Positions 13,249 through 23,813 of a DNA stretch of 64,000 nt are shown piece by piece. Positions within the stretch are counted from its first letter, which is position 1. Each line of letters starts with the position of its first letter. Source of the stretch: Colletotrichum lupini. Taxonomy: Eukaryota; Ascomycota; Sordariomycetes; Glomerellales; Glomerellaceae. Under the pieces are notes generated by a model. The model worked only from the letters and a program-made list of their open reading frames with translations, was not told the DNA's origin and searched no databases. The position numbers and the translations under genes were made by a program. The stretch spans positions 2,790,001-2,854,000 of the forward strand of contig NC_064672.1 of NCBI RefSeq assembly GCF_023278565.1. Reading direction: 5' to 3'.

Positions 13249-14599
13249 GGTTCCGGTGCACTTGCTTGACGGCGTTTCGGCGGCTTCGTATTAAGGGCGG
13301 TGGTATTTTGCATCCAAGCGTTCTTGGGCAATGGGGCGTTTGAAGGATCGGAGACAACTTTTCGAATTGTATATACCAACCGGGAGTCAGTCATCATTTA
13401 CGGCACCCCTCGGAAACCAAGTTTCTTTCCCTATGTTCCTCCCAACACTCTCTCTACGATCTTGATGGCCGTTTTACTTGGCCACGAGCGATCATCTTTA
13501 CTTTCCTACCATGTCTTACTTGATCATGATTCAGACTGGAATTGAAAACGAAACGACTTTTCGATGTTCACGAAGACAGGCACATCTGAGTGAGCTTTAA
13601 TGTGTCATTGGTCTTGCTTTTATTATTTCCTTGTGTCTAGTTGGGCAGGAGTACTGCATGGATTGATAGTGGGTTGTCCACTGTGCCCCGTGGGCAACGG
13701 GGACACTTAGTTTAAACTTTTGTATAGGAAAATGGGAAAAAGGTTCCAATGCTCAAAGACGCTACCGATACTTTACCCTTTCTCGTGACGTTGACAAGTG
13801 ACGTGAGGCTCTAATAAGGGATGAGATGAGTACGGCTCCTATGAGAGATGAGCCTTACGAAGTGACCATCTCGGATGTGTGTGTTGCGATACAACATTGT
13901 GCTTGCGTCAACGCCGGATTCCCTCAGCTTTGTCGATCTCAATGTCCCAGTAGCGTGAGACGGGTAAGATCTGAGTACTAAGATAGCTTGAGAGAACAGG
14001 TGCATGGGATATGTGAGCCGTAGCGTGCTGCGTGCGTGCGTGGCACGATCAAGCTAGATTGACAGCACCAACGGACGTAAATAGACAACAAGCTAATGTG
14101 AGGTGAGAGAGAGGAAGGGTGAGATGAGATGAGATCACGGGAGAGAGTCTGAGAGACAGAGGTGGTCCTCGTACGGAATATGCCTTGGATGTAAGGGAAA
14201 GAGCACCAGGTCCAAGCGTCACGTGGCCAATGCTCCTCTCGGCCAGTTTTTAAGGTGAGGATGGCGAGGATGGCCCGGTGAAGGGCAACGCGCCAAGTGG
14301 AGTCGCATCTTGCGCGTCCAGGGACGAATGGGATAAATGTGGGCGCGTTTTGTTTGCCTGAGCAACGCAGCAACGGCCGATTCCACCTTTCGCGGCCCCC
14401 AGTTGCCCATTCTGGCCCTTAGTTCGGGGAACAGCAGCCATCAGAGGTCAGCAACCCCGGCCGACATTGGACCATTTGCGGGTCTTTCCCCCCCCAAAAA
14501 ATCGCACTACCCCTGGCTCTCCATTGTTGGTTGCCGTTGCCCTTCCAATACGTTTGGTACTACGAGATCAACACGCCTCCAACCAAGCCCATCACGGTT
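13249..14599. other. intergenic: veA 3' region
   Basis: Holds the likely veA 3' UTR and spacer DNA. No coding frame is convincing. A short TTAGC-type repeat lies at about 14.61-14.63 kb. Confidence 0.6.
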
Positions 14600-15126
14600 C
14601 GTGACTTCTGCGCGTACCGTTAGCTTAGCTTAGCTTACCTTGCCTTACTTTCTTCCAAACTTCGTCCTCGCTGTATCTTCTTCCCTCTCCCCCTTTTCAG
14701 CACTTTCTCACTCTTCCATCCCCACTCCACACTGCAACAATACTCGAACTCTCATCATCCTGAACACGCCTCATTGTGCCTTCTCCTCTGCCATCTGTGC
14801 AGGGAAGAAGCCCGCGACGACAGAGAGGTTGCGCCGCGTGCCTGCGCGGATGCGGAGCGTGGCAGATGTAACGACAGAAAAGTAAACAAAAACCCTTTCG
14901 GATGCCGCAGCACCGCATCGCCCGACAAAACCTTCCCCTCACCTTTGCGCTCATCAGGGTCTGACGACAGCTTCCATTGCGTCTTTCCCCCGGTTCAACA
15001 GACCTCAAGTAAAGAAGAACAGACGAAAAAAAGGTTGGATTTCGGCTGTCAACCCACACAGCAAGAAACTCAATCACCCAAACCCCCTTTCTGAACAAAA
15101 CATTGGACCAAAGCACAAACGAAACA
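14600..15126 (+). promoter_or_regulatory. CT-rich leader with small upstream ORFs
   Basis: C/T-rich DNA leads into A-rich sequence just before the ATG at 15127, a usual fungal 5' UTR pattern. If transcription starts upstream of 14.85 kb, the leader carries at least two short upstream ORFs: ATG at 14850 (11 codons, stop at 14883) and ATG at 14902 (20 codons, stop at 14962). These could damp translation of the main frame. Confidence 0.45.
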
Positions 15127-16614
15127 ATGCCCATGTCAACAATGGAGGACCCGTCGGCGCCTGGTCCGCTGACCTCCCACCCGATCGCGGGCCCTCCGTC
15201 AAGCAATTCGACGTCCAACGGCCAGCGACCCGCGGCGAAACGATCAAACTCGTCGGTGCAGCGCGCCAATTCCCGCTTCGTCGAGGGTTCAATGAACGAC
15301 CGTACCTCGGCTGCGCCACCAATCGACTTCCTCGGCCCCGAGGATTCGACTGAGATTGCCCGCCGTTTCCACATGGACTTTTACGTCGACGCACCCGACG
15401 CTGGTGTCTTCTCCCCTGAGAGACTTCGGCAGCAGCAACATCACCAGCCGCTACACCAGCAGTCCCAGCCACTTCTACACCAACCGACAATCACCTACGG
15501 CGAAGTTAAGAGACCCGCCAGTTCGGCTAGCAGCCACGTCGGGAAGAAGGGTTTCTGGGGCGGCCTCCGCGAGAAGCTGAGCTTCGTCAGGGACAAGGAT
15601 AAGGGGGCTAAGCGCCCACTGAGCCTCGATGGCAAGCTCCTTGCTCAAGGAGGCGGGGCTGGAGGCTTCGGCAGCAGCAATGGTAACGGCAACGGCCTGG
15701 GCCCCATTGGCGCGCCGACCGCCGCCGCGATGCCTGCACATTTCGCGAACGGCGCGGGCATGCCCAGCAGAGACGAGATCATGGCCAGCTACCAGCAACT
15801 TATGAAGGATGGTTTCTTTGATGCGCATGCTATCCGCTCCACCCGCCAGCCTCCCCCGCCCTCGTTCAACCCCTCGACCACCACGTACTCGACCAAGCCT
15901 CCCACGGACAAGAAGTCCTTCGCCGAGCGCGTATCGGGTCAGTGGCCTCTCCCGGCGACTGAGGAGGTTCAGCCTTTGCCAGATTCGCGCGACGGAAACA
16001 GGAAACGCGGCATGGACAATGATGAAGATATGTCGGCAGCCAAGAAGCTGCGCAAGTCTGCTTCTCGTATGTCCGTTGACCTCTCGATCCCAGGTCTCCG
16101 CAAGCAAAGGTCTCACGCCCAGTCTGCCTCGGTGGACATGCCACCTCCCAATTACATGCCGCCTCCGCCTCCTCCTAACTACATGCCTCCTCCCCCGCCT
16201 CCCCGCGCTGTCGGTGGAGGTACTGTTTTTGTTCGCCGGTCGTTTAGTAGCTCGAACCGCGCAAGCAATAAGCTCGCCAAGCACCAGCCCTCGTCCTCTC
16301 TCGGCCCCATGCCCATGGACACGGACTTTACGCCCCCGAATCCCTCCTACGCGGCTAGCACTCGCAGTAGCATCGATTCCAACGACTCGAGGCGATCCTT
16401 CCGCGAGGCAGCTCGTGCCTGGACTTCCCGAACCGCCCGCAAGGCAGCCGAGCCGCTGGGCCTGAGGCCCAACTCGAACCACGGCGCGGCGGCCATGCAG
16501 TGCGGACCCGAGCAGTTTAAGAACCGCGGGTTCGGTTGCGAAGGGGAGAACTATGGCGTTGCGCAGGAGCGCGAGCTGCCCAGCCGGTGGAGGGGTTTGA
16601 CGCGATTCACCTAA
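15127..16614 (+). CDS. low-complexity Pro/Ser-rich protein, function unknown
   Basis: A single exon of 495 residues. The open frame extends upstream to a TTG, but the first ATG (context aaacaATGcc) is the sensible start. I recognise no catalytic domain. Visible features are a Ser/Pro-rich start; a Gln/His-rich run near residues 105-120; a compact conserved-looking block, KKGFWGGLREKLSFVRDK, near 140; a Gly/Asn stretch near 180; a basic cluster, AAKKLRKSASR, near 305 that could be a nuclear signal; two PPNYMPPPPPP-type repeats near 340; and a charged stretch, REAARAWTSRTARKAAEPLG, near 425. It lies 1.9 kb downstream of veA on the same strand. It may be a nuclear or scaffold protein; that is a guess from composition. 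Confidence 0.8.
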   Translation: MPMSTMEDPSAPGPLTSHPIAGPPSSNSTSNGQRPAAKRSNSSVQRANSRFVEGSMNDRTSAAPPIDFLGPEDSTEIARRFHMDFYVDAPDAGVFSPERLRQQQHHQPLHQQSQPLLHQPTITYGEVKRPASSASSHVGKKGFWGGLREKLSFVRDKDKGAKRPLSLDGKLLAQGGGAGGFGSSNGNGNGLGPIGAPTAAAMPAHFANGAGMPSRDEIMASYQQLMKDGFFDAHAIRSTRQPPPPSFNPSTTTYSTKPPTDKKSFAERVSGQWPLPATEEVQPLPDSRDGNRKRGMDNDEDMSAAKKLRKSASRMSVDLSIPGLRKQRSHAQSASVDMPPPNYMPPPPPPNYMPPPPPPRAVGGGTVFVRRSFSSSNRASNKLAKHQPSSSLGPMPMDTDFTPPNPSYAASTRSSIDSNDSRRSFREAARAWTSRTARKAAEPLGLRPNSNHGAAAMQCGPEQFKNRGFGCEGENYGVAQERELPSRWRGLTRFT

Positions 16615-18518
16615 AGGGGCAAGCGAAGTGTTTGCTGTCCCTCAATGGTGGAGTTTGCAATTGGCAAGACACGATCATGGTCATTATCACCATGGTCTGC
16701 AAGACTTAGGGAGAGTGGAGGAAGCATGGTGTTCAATAGAGACACCGGGGCCTTTCTGGACGAGCTTTACGACTTTTAACGACATGAAATGACCTTCTTT
16801 TTCTTTTACGAAATCAGCATCGACCGCGCAGTACGACTTTGTTTTGATCTTGGCGAATGGTTCTCGAGTAGGCGAAGACGCCACATGACCTCCCTGTCTC
16901 AATGCCTGCAACGTTCATCACGGGGCAAACAGCAGAAGACGGTCCAAGCGTTAGTAGTCTAAGGGCAGGACTTGAGCCGGGGATTATGGACTCGGAAAAG
17001 ACGATCAACGGTGTGGAAAGCAGACAAAAGAAATGGGGAGGGGATATGAGGGAGATAGGAGCCAGATGACCCCTGTCCGACTGGGATCTTTGGCTTGACC
17101 GTTTTACCCTGATGATTTCGCGTCTTGTAGTTGAGGAAGCTCTTTGTTTCTTTCTCACTTTCATGTATGTAGTCGACATCTGCGGTCCTTGCCCTTTTCT
17201 TCCCTGTCTTTAACTATCGGCTTTCTACGTATCTCGGAAGTTTGCCAATATTGGGATGGGAGGAGGGGAAAGATGCAATGATGCCTTCTTTTTTCGGGCG
17301 TCATCTTGTGATGCTGACGCGCATGTGTCGATATGGAGGCGATTGGAATGAGTGAAATCTGGAGTTTCATTTTGAGTTTTTGTGCTGCAGTTTCTGGGAA
17401 CGCGGCTCGAGGAGTAGATGTTCCTTGGCTTGGTAACACGGGGAGGAACGGAAAAAAAAGGCGAAGCGTTTTGTGGAAAGTAGTCGAAGCTGGGGAGATG
17501 TGGCGAAGACTGGAGACGATTGCGTTTTGGTCGTGGGGAAAGGTTTTCGTCTTTTGCTGCCTACTCTGGCTTGGGTGATGGATACAGACAATACAGCCTC
17601 TTTTCTGACCTGCTTGTTGATGAACTGCTGGATGCTTATGCTTGGCTGCTTTCGTGATGTGCGGGGGGATGGGTTTGTGTAAGTTGCGAGTGTAGGTTTG
17701 GGATTTGGCAGCGAGGCGTGCTGAGGCGCTGAGGTTTGGGAAGTGGATATACGGAGTAGCTCGTGGCTGAGGGGAGTAGAGAGAGAGGTCCTCCGACTGA
17801 ACAACTCAAGGTGAGATATCTACATCAACAGGAATGGTTGAGTCCCTTGGATATGTACGTCCTTGGTAGATTTGAGGTGCGACCTGTTCCTCCATCTATC
17901 CTCGCACCACTCGGTGAACTTCCGATTTGCTGGGAGAGAACTTACTACAACCCCGGGGACTGGCTGGTGGTAGACGGTTTGTTGTTCGCCATCTCGATCA
18001 AAAAGGTATTCTTGGTGGAACATAGGGGGGGTTCTATCACGTCCATCTTTGGGATCCTCGAGGGGGGATTGTCTGTGGGAGATCAAGCCCGGAACACGAC
18101 TCGACTCGCCACAAGACGATGAGGAAGTATGCGTCCAGCATCAATCCTCGTCATCTGACAGTAGGCCTGTTGTGATATAAAAGGCAGAGCTTGTATTGCT
18201 AAAGTGTCTCTCGTGGGCAGAAGCCCACATGGTTGTGGCGCGGCACCACCATGGACTGGCATCCTCCCCCTCACATGAACCTTCTGAGACTCGCCATTTG
18301 CCATGTGTTTTGTGAACATGCCATACCTATTACCTTGTCCAGTCGCCATCTCTCTCTTCCTCTCCGCGCGTGTGTGTATATGTTCTGCAGTGACTATGAA
18401 GGAAGAGAGAGATGAGGGCTGGTAAAACGTCTTGTGTGGCAACGTAACTTGGCATCTTTAGCCTAGAGAGGCCAATGATAATGCCCCCTGCTTACGTTTT
18501 CCATCTAGCATCTCCATC
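16615..18518. other. intergenic stretch
   Basis: 16.6-17.2 kb is probably the 3' UTR and spacer of the upstream gene. 17.2-17.8 kb is GA-rich, so CT-rich on the minus strand, and could be a minus-strand leader, but no minus-strand gene follows. A 119-codon frame at 17763-18122 (+) has a near-normal composition but no ATG start, known motif or splice partners, so I do not call it. Confidence 0.5.
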
Positions 18519-18827
18519 ATGCCGTGCGAGACCTCTCAGTTACCGGCTGAGATGAAGCTGGCTGTGCCCGAGCAGCTCGATCGCCAAAGCCTGATCGACA
18601 TGTGCGAGGTCAAGTAGCCACGACGGGTTGACTTAATATCTGCCGCTCCTCCTGTCGAAGTCCAGGGCAGACGCAGTACGTACCTTGCCACTTTGTTTGA
18701 ACCCGACGAATTGTCTCATGCGAAGAACACTACTTGACGAAGGGTAAAAAGTCACTGAGAGAATTTACGAGGCTTATGGAAGAAGAGACACTTCCCGTCG
18801 CCGTTCAGTAGTATGCCGCTGTCATGA
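18519..18827 (+). pseudogene. probable F-box gene relic
   Basis: From an ATG at 18519, 32 codons give a segment (LPAEMKLAVPEQLD, then SLIDMCEV) that resembles the start of an F-box: Leu-Pro-x-Glu, spaced hydrophobics, then a Leu/Cys-Val end. A TAG at 18615 stops the frame, yet the same frame stays protein-like beyond it (ISAAPPVEV, then YLATLFEPDELSHAKN), as in the linker after an F-box. More in-frame stops follow at 18735, 18756 and 18825. TAG and TGA stops are what C-to-T changes at CAG or CGA codons would give, consistent with repeat-induced point mutation, though ordinary decay is equally possible. The similarity is judged by eye. Confidence 0.35.
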
Positions 18828-19547
18828 TAACTAACATTATTGTGATCAAGGCCGGTGCCACTTAAGTTCGCCCTGTGAGTCTCGACCAGGCTTCAAGTGC
18901 GACGGCTGACGGTTTTGCTTCCTTGGCTGATAAGTGACGTGTCCCATACCTCTCGTTACTTGCAGCGTGCCAAGTGAGAAAAGAGAAGGCTTGCTCTGAC
19001 TATGGTGCTACTGCCAACCTGGCATATCGCCACCACTACAACTCCGCGATACTGTCAAGAAGGGTTATAGCCCCCGGCGAGATGAAGAAGCAACGTCAAG
19101 CTCAGTTTGGTTAATATGATGGAACAGTACAGTCTGCCTAGATTGACCATGCTACGACCAGTCAGGCCTGCCGTCACTTGAATCACTAATACCATTAATT
19201 TTGACCTCACAATACACCGCAACGGGGCTCGTGACACTGCTAGCCGGTCTCATTGAGCTAGGCAACTTTAACAATCCATCAATACGGACACCGGGCTTGC
19301 GGCTAAGAGTTACGATGGTAGGATGCCTGCCGCCATGATGAATTTCTCAATTATTATGCCTAGTCTCAATTTTATCAAGAGGCCTGCTCCGGCAGCTCCG
19401 TGAGTTTTAATCAGAGCTTTGAAGTAACCGAAATACTTGAGTGGACCGCAGAGAATGATGTTTTTGTCCCCTCATTGTGGGTTGCCGAGAGCACAATGAC
19501 GACTCAGGCCTGACATAGCTCCTCTCTTGCCTATCAATAGACTCGCT
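18828..19547. other. intergenic stretch
   Basis: No coding frame of note. Some short protein-like scraps in mixed frames could be further decayed gene sequence. Confidence 0.5.
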
Positions 19548-20471
19548 CTAATCATCTACGATCATGTCTGAGGAGGAGCCTGACGCCCGGCGGAGGTTGG
19601 GCCTTTCGACCACAACCCCATGCCCCCCAATAACCTCTCTCAGCTTATCAACCTTTTTTCCTTTCGTCGCCTCTTTCCTTTTTTTAGGTCTCGGAGATTT
19701 GAATCGCCAGGGAGGACGCCTATGCAATTCTATCATCTTCTTCTCAAGATCTCGTCGAGCCTGAATGTTATCCACGAAATGTCGTCCTTGTTCCCGGAGA
19801 CGATCCTCCTCCTCTTCCTCCTCCTCATGGGAGAGGTCTGACGGAATCAACTGGGCATGCTCAAGATCCACGATGCAAAGCGCATCTCCGCACAAGTGGA
19901 CGTTGGACGGGTCCAGATACTCTAGCCGAACGCCGTGTTGACGTATGAGACAAAGCGAAACAGAAATCATCTCCTCAAAGTTTGTCGCTGGATCAGTTCG
20001 CAAGAGTTCCTTCTTGATCATGGACATGCCGCCGATATCTGACAAGAGGTGCGCTCTCCTGCCCGCGATGCTCGCTAAGCCCAGGTATCTCGGGATGACG
20101 CTCCCTTGCAGCGGTTGAAGCCGGTCGTAGATGAGGGCCTCGTTGTCGAAAAGGGCCGTCTTTGGTGGATCGAAGAGATCCCTGTCTTTAGGATACTCAA
20201 TCTTGAGAATCACATTTCTGGGTAAGGATGTCTCATTGACGATGCAGTCCGGTAGCTGGAGCTCAAGGACATTTTCGTAGAGGGAGGGAACCTCTCTTAG
20301 AAAAGCAGGACTCCCGCGTGCAGCAATGATCTTTGACTGAAACAGGAAGATGTACTACAAGAAGGTTAGTATTGGCTTAGAGACTTGGTTGCTATGGTTA
20401 TTATGGCTGAGCTTGTGAGTGAGGTCATTGCGTGATTATGGTAGGCTTGGGGTATTCACCTCGATGGTCAT
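19548..20471 (-). CDS. small protein-kinase-fold protein
   Basis: Minus strand: exon 1 at 20471-20460 (four codons) and exon 2 at 20354-19548, with a 105-bp intron (donor GTGAAT, branch CTAAC, acceptor TTGTAG); 272 residues. Kinase-like landmarks are visible: Lys55 in VILK, Glu76 in a helix-like NEALIYDRL, a catalytic-loop equivalent HGVRLEYLDPSNV with Asp152 and Asn155, and Asp167 in CIVDLEHA, the position of the metal-binding Asp of DFG. The loop resembles the reduced HGD...N loop of phosphotransferase-type kinases found in fungi. No glycine-rich loop is evident. A Glu-rich stretch (181-187) and a Lys/Arg-rich tail (220-240) follow. The tiny first exon is the least certain part. Substrate unknown. 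Confidence 0.7.
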
Positions 20472-21344
20472 GTTGTATGGGTTGCTTGGAGCAGACAGGC
20501 AGAGCGCAGGCGATGTGGTAGGAGTGTCGATTTAAGTATATGTTATGGGAGATGCAAAGACTCATGGCCTCAATCGGTTTGCAGGCTTATCTCAGCTATC
20601 AACTTTCTTCTTCTCAGGCTTCCACGGTTGCCTAGGCCAGTATTTTCCCCCATCATTTCAACATTGACAAGTCAGACAAGATTAGCGTCTTGGTTCTGAG
20701 CTTAGAATTCGCACGTCATATGTCTTCTGCATAATAGGTGAAGTAGGAGGCCTTGGAGTATTCTTGACACAAGGGCCGCTTCCTTTCAGTGATGCCAAGG
20801 AGTTCTGATGTGAGTGTGGTATCAGGTACAATATGGCGTACATAGGCAGATGGAGGGCCGCTATGCTAAAAGGCTATGCTCACTAGACATCTGAGGTGAC
20901 ATAAAAATATGGAGTCAGGCTTCTGGATAGTTAGGCTGTAGAGTAAGGTACTTGTGTCTACTTCCTCGGCTCAGACCTGGTAGTGTTGTTTTACTCTCCT
21001 GCCACAAGATACACCTCATAATTCACATTGAGCCTAGGTATGGAGGCGAATCACAGTGAACCATGGCCTTGAAGCTTTCATCCCTGACGTTACGATACCG
21101 TAGCAGTTGATCAACCCTTGCTTGGACATCGTGATGGCCGGCCCAAGGGGACACCAAGAGTTCTGGTAACAAGTGAACGGGACCGAGACGAATCATAAGA
21201 ATAAATGACAGATTTGACTTTTCTCTTTCCATCTGACGTCAAACCTCACTGGAATTAGTCTATCTGGGAATGGGGGGTTGAGATGGAGGTGCTGAATGTC
21301 CCCCTTTCCTCTCGACTTGGGCATCTTCCGCTCCCCAGATTATG
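20472..21344. other. intergenic, AT-richer DNA
   Basis: No gene seen. A perfect TGACGTCA (CRE/ATF-type palindrome) lies at 21234-21241, about 104 bases before the 5S gene. Confidence 0.5.
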
Positions 21345-21463
21345 ACATACGACCATACCCATTGGAAAACTCGGGATCCCGTCCGCTCTCCCATAGATAA
21401 GCCAATGAGGGCCGGATTAGTAGTTGGGTCGGTGACGACCAGCGAATACCTGGTGTTGTATGT
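21345..21463 (+). rRNA. 5S ribosomal RNA
   Basis: A 119-base match to the fungal 5S pattern: it opens with ACATACGACCATACCC, has GGGATCCCGTCCGCTCTCCC in the middle and TTAGTAGTTGGGTCGGTGAC near the 3' end. The first nine bases pair with the last nine (one G-U) to form helix I. CATTGG and CCAATG also pair as expected for helix II. A TTTT run from 21463 is a plausible RNA polymerase III stop. It stands alone among protein genes, as dispersed 5S copies do in Sordariomycetes. Nothing suggests decay. Confidence 0.95.
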
Positions 21464-23813
21464 TTTCGTTTCCATTTTGGTGTTTTGATGTCTACTATGT
21501 GGTGGGCCATGGTGGGTGACGATAGCTTCGTTTTTTGTGTTGTTTGGAGCGGTGATGCGGGGTTACCCTTCTAACTATGCAGGGGTGGCGTGACTAGCGC
21601 TGCCGACATGGTAACAGCTTTCAGTGTCAACCCAAGTATCAGTGGGCGGGAGACATGCCCTTTCTTCTGATATATCGAAATCGTCTGTCGCTACAGCTCA
21701 GTGTAAGTTTCTCCATGTTATTTAAGATTGAGACTTTTCGTAAGTAGACAAGGTCAGATGTTATATGAGTTTCCCAGTATGTTTACGTGTATACATTCCC
21801 GTCTCGAACTGAAATAAATCCATGTATGGTCCCGCATGGGAGATGCCGGCAGCTTGCAAGCCAAACTCATGAGTCTGTGTGAAAATCCTGTCCGTAAGAT
21901 CCCATAACCTGCCAGGACAGCGGACCCCAAATGAACACTCTGCCCTGACGTTCAGCTATAAATCGTCACATTCCCGTGGTCCATATTGTATTACTCAAAA
22001 CTAGATCCGATAGAAAGTTGCTTGTCGATCCAGGTGTAGAAGCTGCGGACGATTTATCAGCTCACTCATTGCACTAAATTCTCACTAATCACGGAGGTAG
22101 CGATTCACACTGCTCAAATGAAGAAGGAAAAAGAACACTCACGAGCTTTCTTCACGGACCCTCGTTCCTCTCGTATTCGTCTTCACAACGCAGACGACGA
22201 TGACGGAGCTTAAACGGGAGAACCACGTAAAAATGAGCTCTAATGAACTTCTGACTTCGAGTTGACACCTGTGAATAGATCGTTCATATAGACCGACCCT
22301 TTTCGAGCCACTGTTATTATCTGTATGTCACCTGCCGTGATTTATAACAAGGATAACTTTCTAGTCGGAGCTCTGTGAGTGGGTGCTTTTGGGCGCCGTA
22401 TCATACCTGGGCGACCAGGATGAGGCAGGCACAGCCACTGCAAAGCTGGTATATTATTTCCGTCGTGATGCGACCGCTGAAAGGCCTGCCTTTCTTTCTT
22501 CCTAGGGCAAGCTCTACTGGTATGCCGCTTTTGATGGACACTTGAAGCCTATTACGTGGTGTGCTAAGACTGCTCAGTTCGTCTCGTCTCGAAAGAGTCG
22601 TTCCTTTGTTTTGATATGCGTGCTTCCATGCTGGCTCTTTCAAAAACTGAATCTGACTGTCAGGTTCATAAGTCGCCCGGCCTATAGGCAGATATAGGCG
22701 CGTGCAGACAAAGCAAACTCGATCTTTGGCAAGCCATCAGGTCTTCAAAACTAGCCCTGGATTTCACCATAGGCTCATAGGTGTATTGCAGGCCAGGTGG
22801 ACGCACTTCGGCAGATCATCTGGAAGCATACGGGGTGGTGTGGAGGAGTTATTTATTCGTAAACTCATACTAAGACGTCTTTGGCTTGTGTGTCATTTTT
22901 AATCTTGGCAGATGGACAAATGGACCATGCTTGAAGTACAGTCACTGGATCTTGAATCCAATCTTTGACCTGTATGAGTCCAAGTGATGGATGGCACCGG
23001 CAGGTCTTCGATTTTAATCGATCTACCAGCAAGACTGTTACGTTCCATGATCATGCCGAGCTTTGGAAGCATACATAGGGTCTCACTGAGTAAGGAATCA
23101 TGCTGATACGATACAAAGTGGTCCATCTTCTGGAATTTATGCGAAATCTGCGCGGCTCGCCTGCTTGCCGGGCTGAGTGCGAGTCTAAACTTGTCATTGA
23201 TCCATCGGCTCCTTAGAGCTCAGGTAACATAGTGATGTGTTGAGACCAGCCGTCTATGGGGGGAAGGTTGAGCAAGTTCAGGTCAAGATCGATGACGACT
23301 TTGGACTCGGGAGCAAATAGTGGAGTAAACGTACATACTTGCTCTTATGAGCCGGTATGCGGGTAGTAATCACGTTGGGATGAGGTGATATGTGGTCTCG
23401 AAAAGTCGTAGGATGAGGGAATTCGCCCTCATGTTTCCCCAGAGACGATGAATACACAGAAGCCAGCGGATATTCAGGGAGCAGGCACCGCCTTTGCTAG
23501 GCACATGAGAAAAAATTTCTCCTCTCCTAGCACCATCGGATGAGGAGACTTCTGGCGCAGTAGTTGCGACTGATCACTTGCAAGAACACACAAAGGATTT
23601 CGACCCCCGGTGGCTATTTATTTTTGGGAGTCATGGGTCCGAGCCATCCTGCCGACCCTACCATTTTGCAGTCTGTATTTCTTACCGAGTGTGGCCGAAA
23701 TCAAGGGATACCATGGCAAATGGGACCATTAATGATTATATTCAGGAATATTTCCTACCCAACAAGCAAGACAGACACCGAACGGAACAATGAACAGGGC
23801 TTGGGAATCACTA
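21464..23813. other. gene-free, AT-richer stretch
   Basis: No frame longer than about 80 codons looks like protein on either strand until the 3' end of the next gene. I see no long terminal repeats or transposase motifs, though an old degraded element could be missed by eye. Confidence 0.55.

Noticed and set aside
15475..16482. 335-codon frame antisense to the Pro/Ser-rich gene
   Set aside because: It is Arg/Gly/Ala-rich as expected for a shadow of GC-rich coding DNA, and has no domain.
17820..18086. Overlapping frames on both strands near 17.8-18.1 kb
   Set aside because: Both look mildly protein-like, but neither has known motifs or neighbouring exons.
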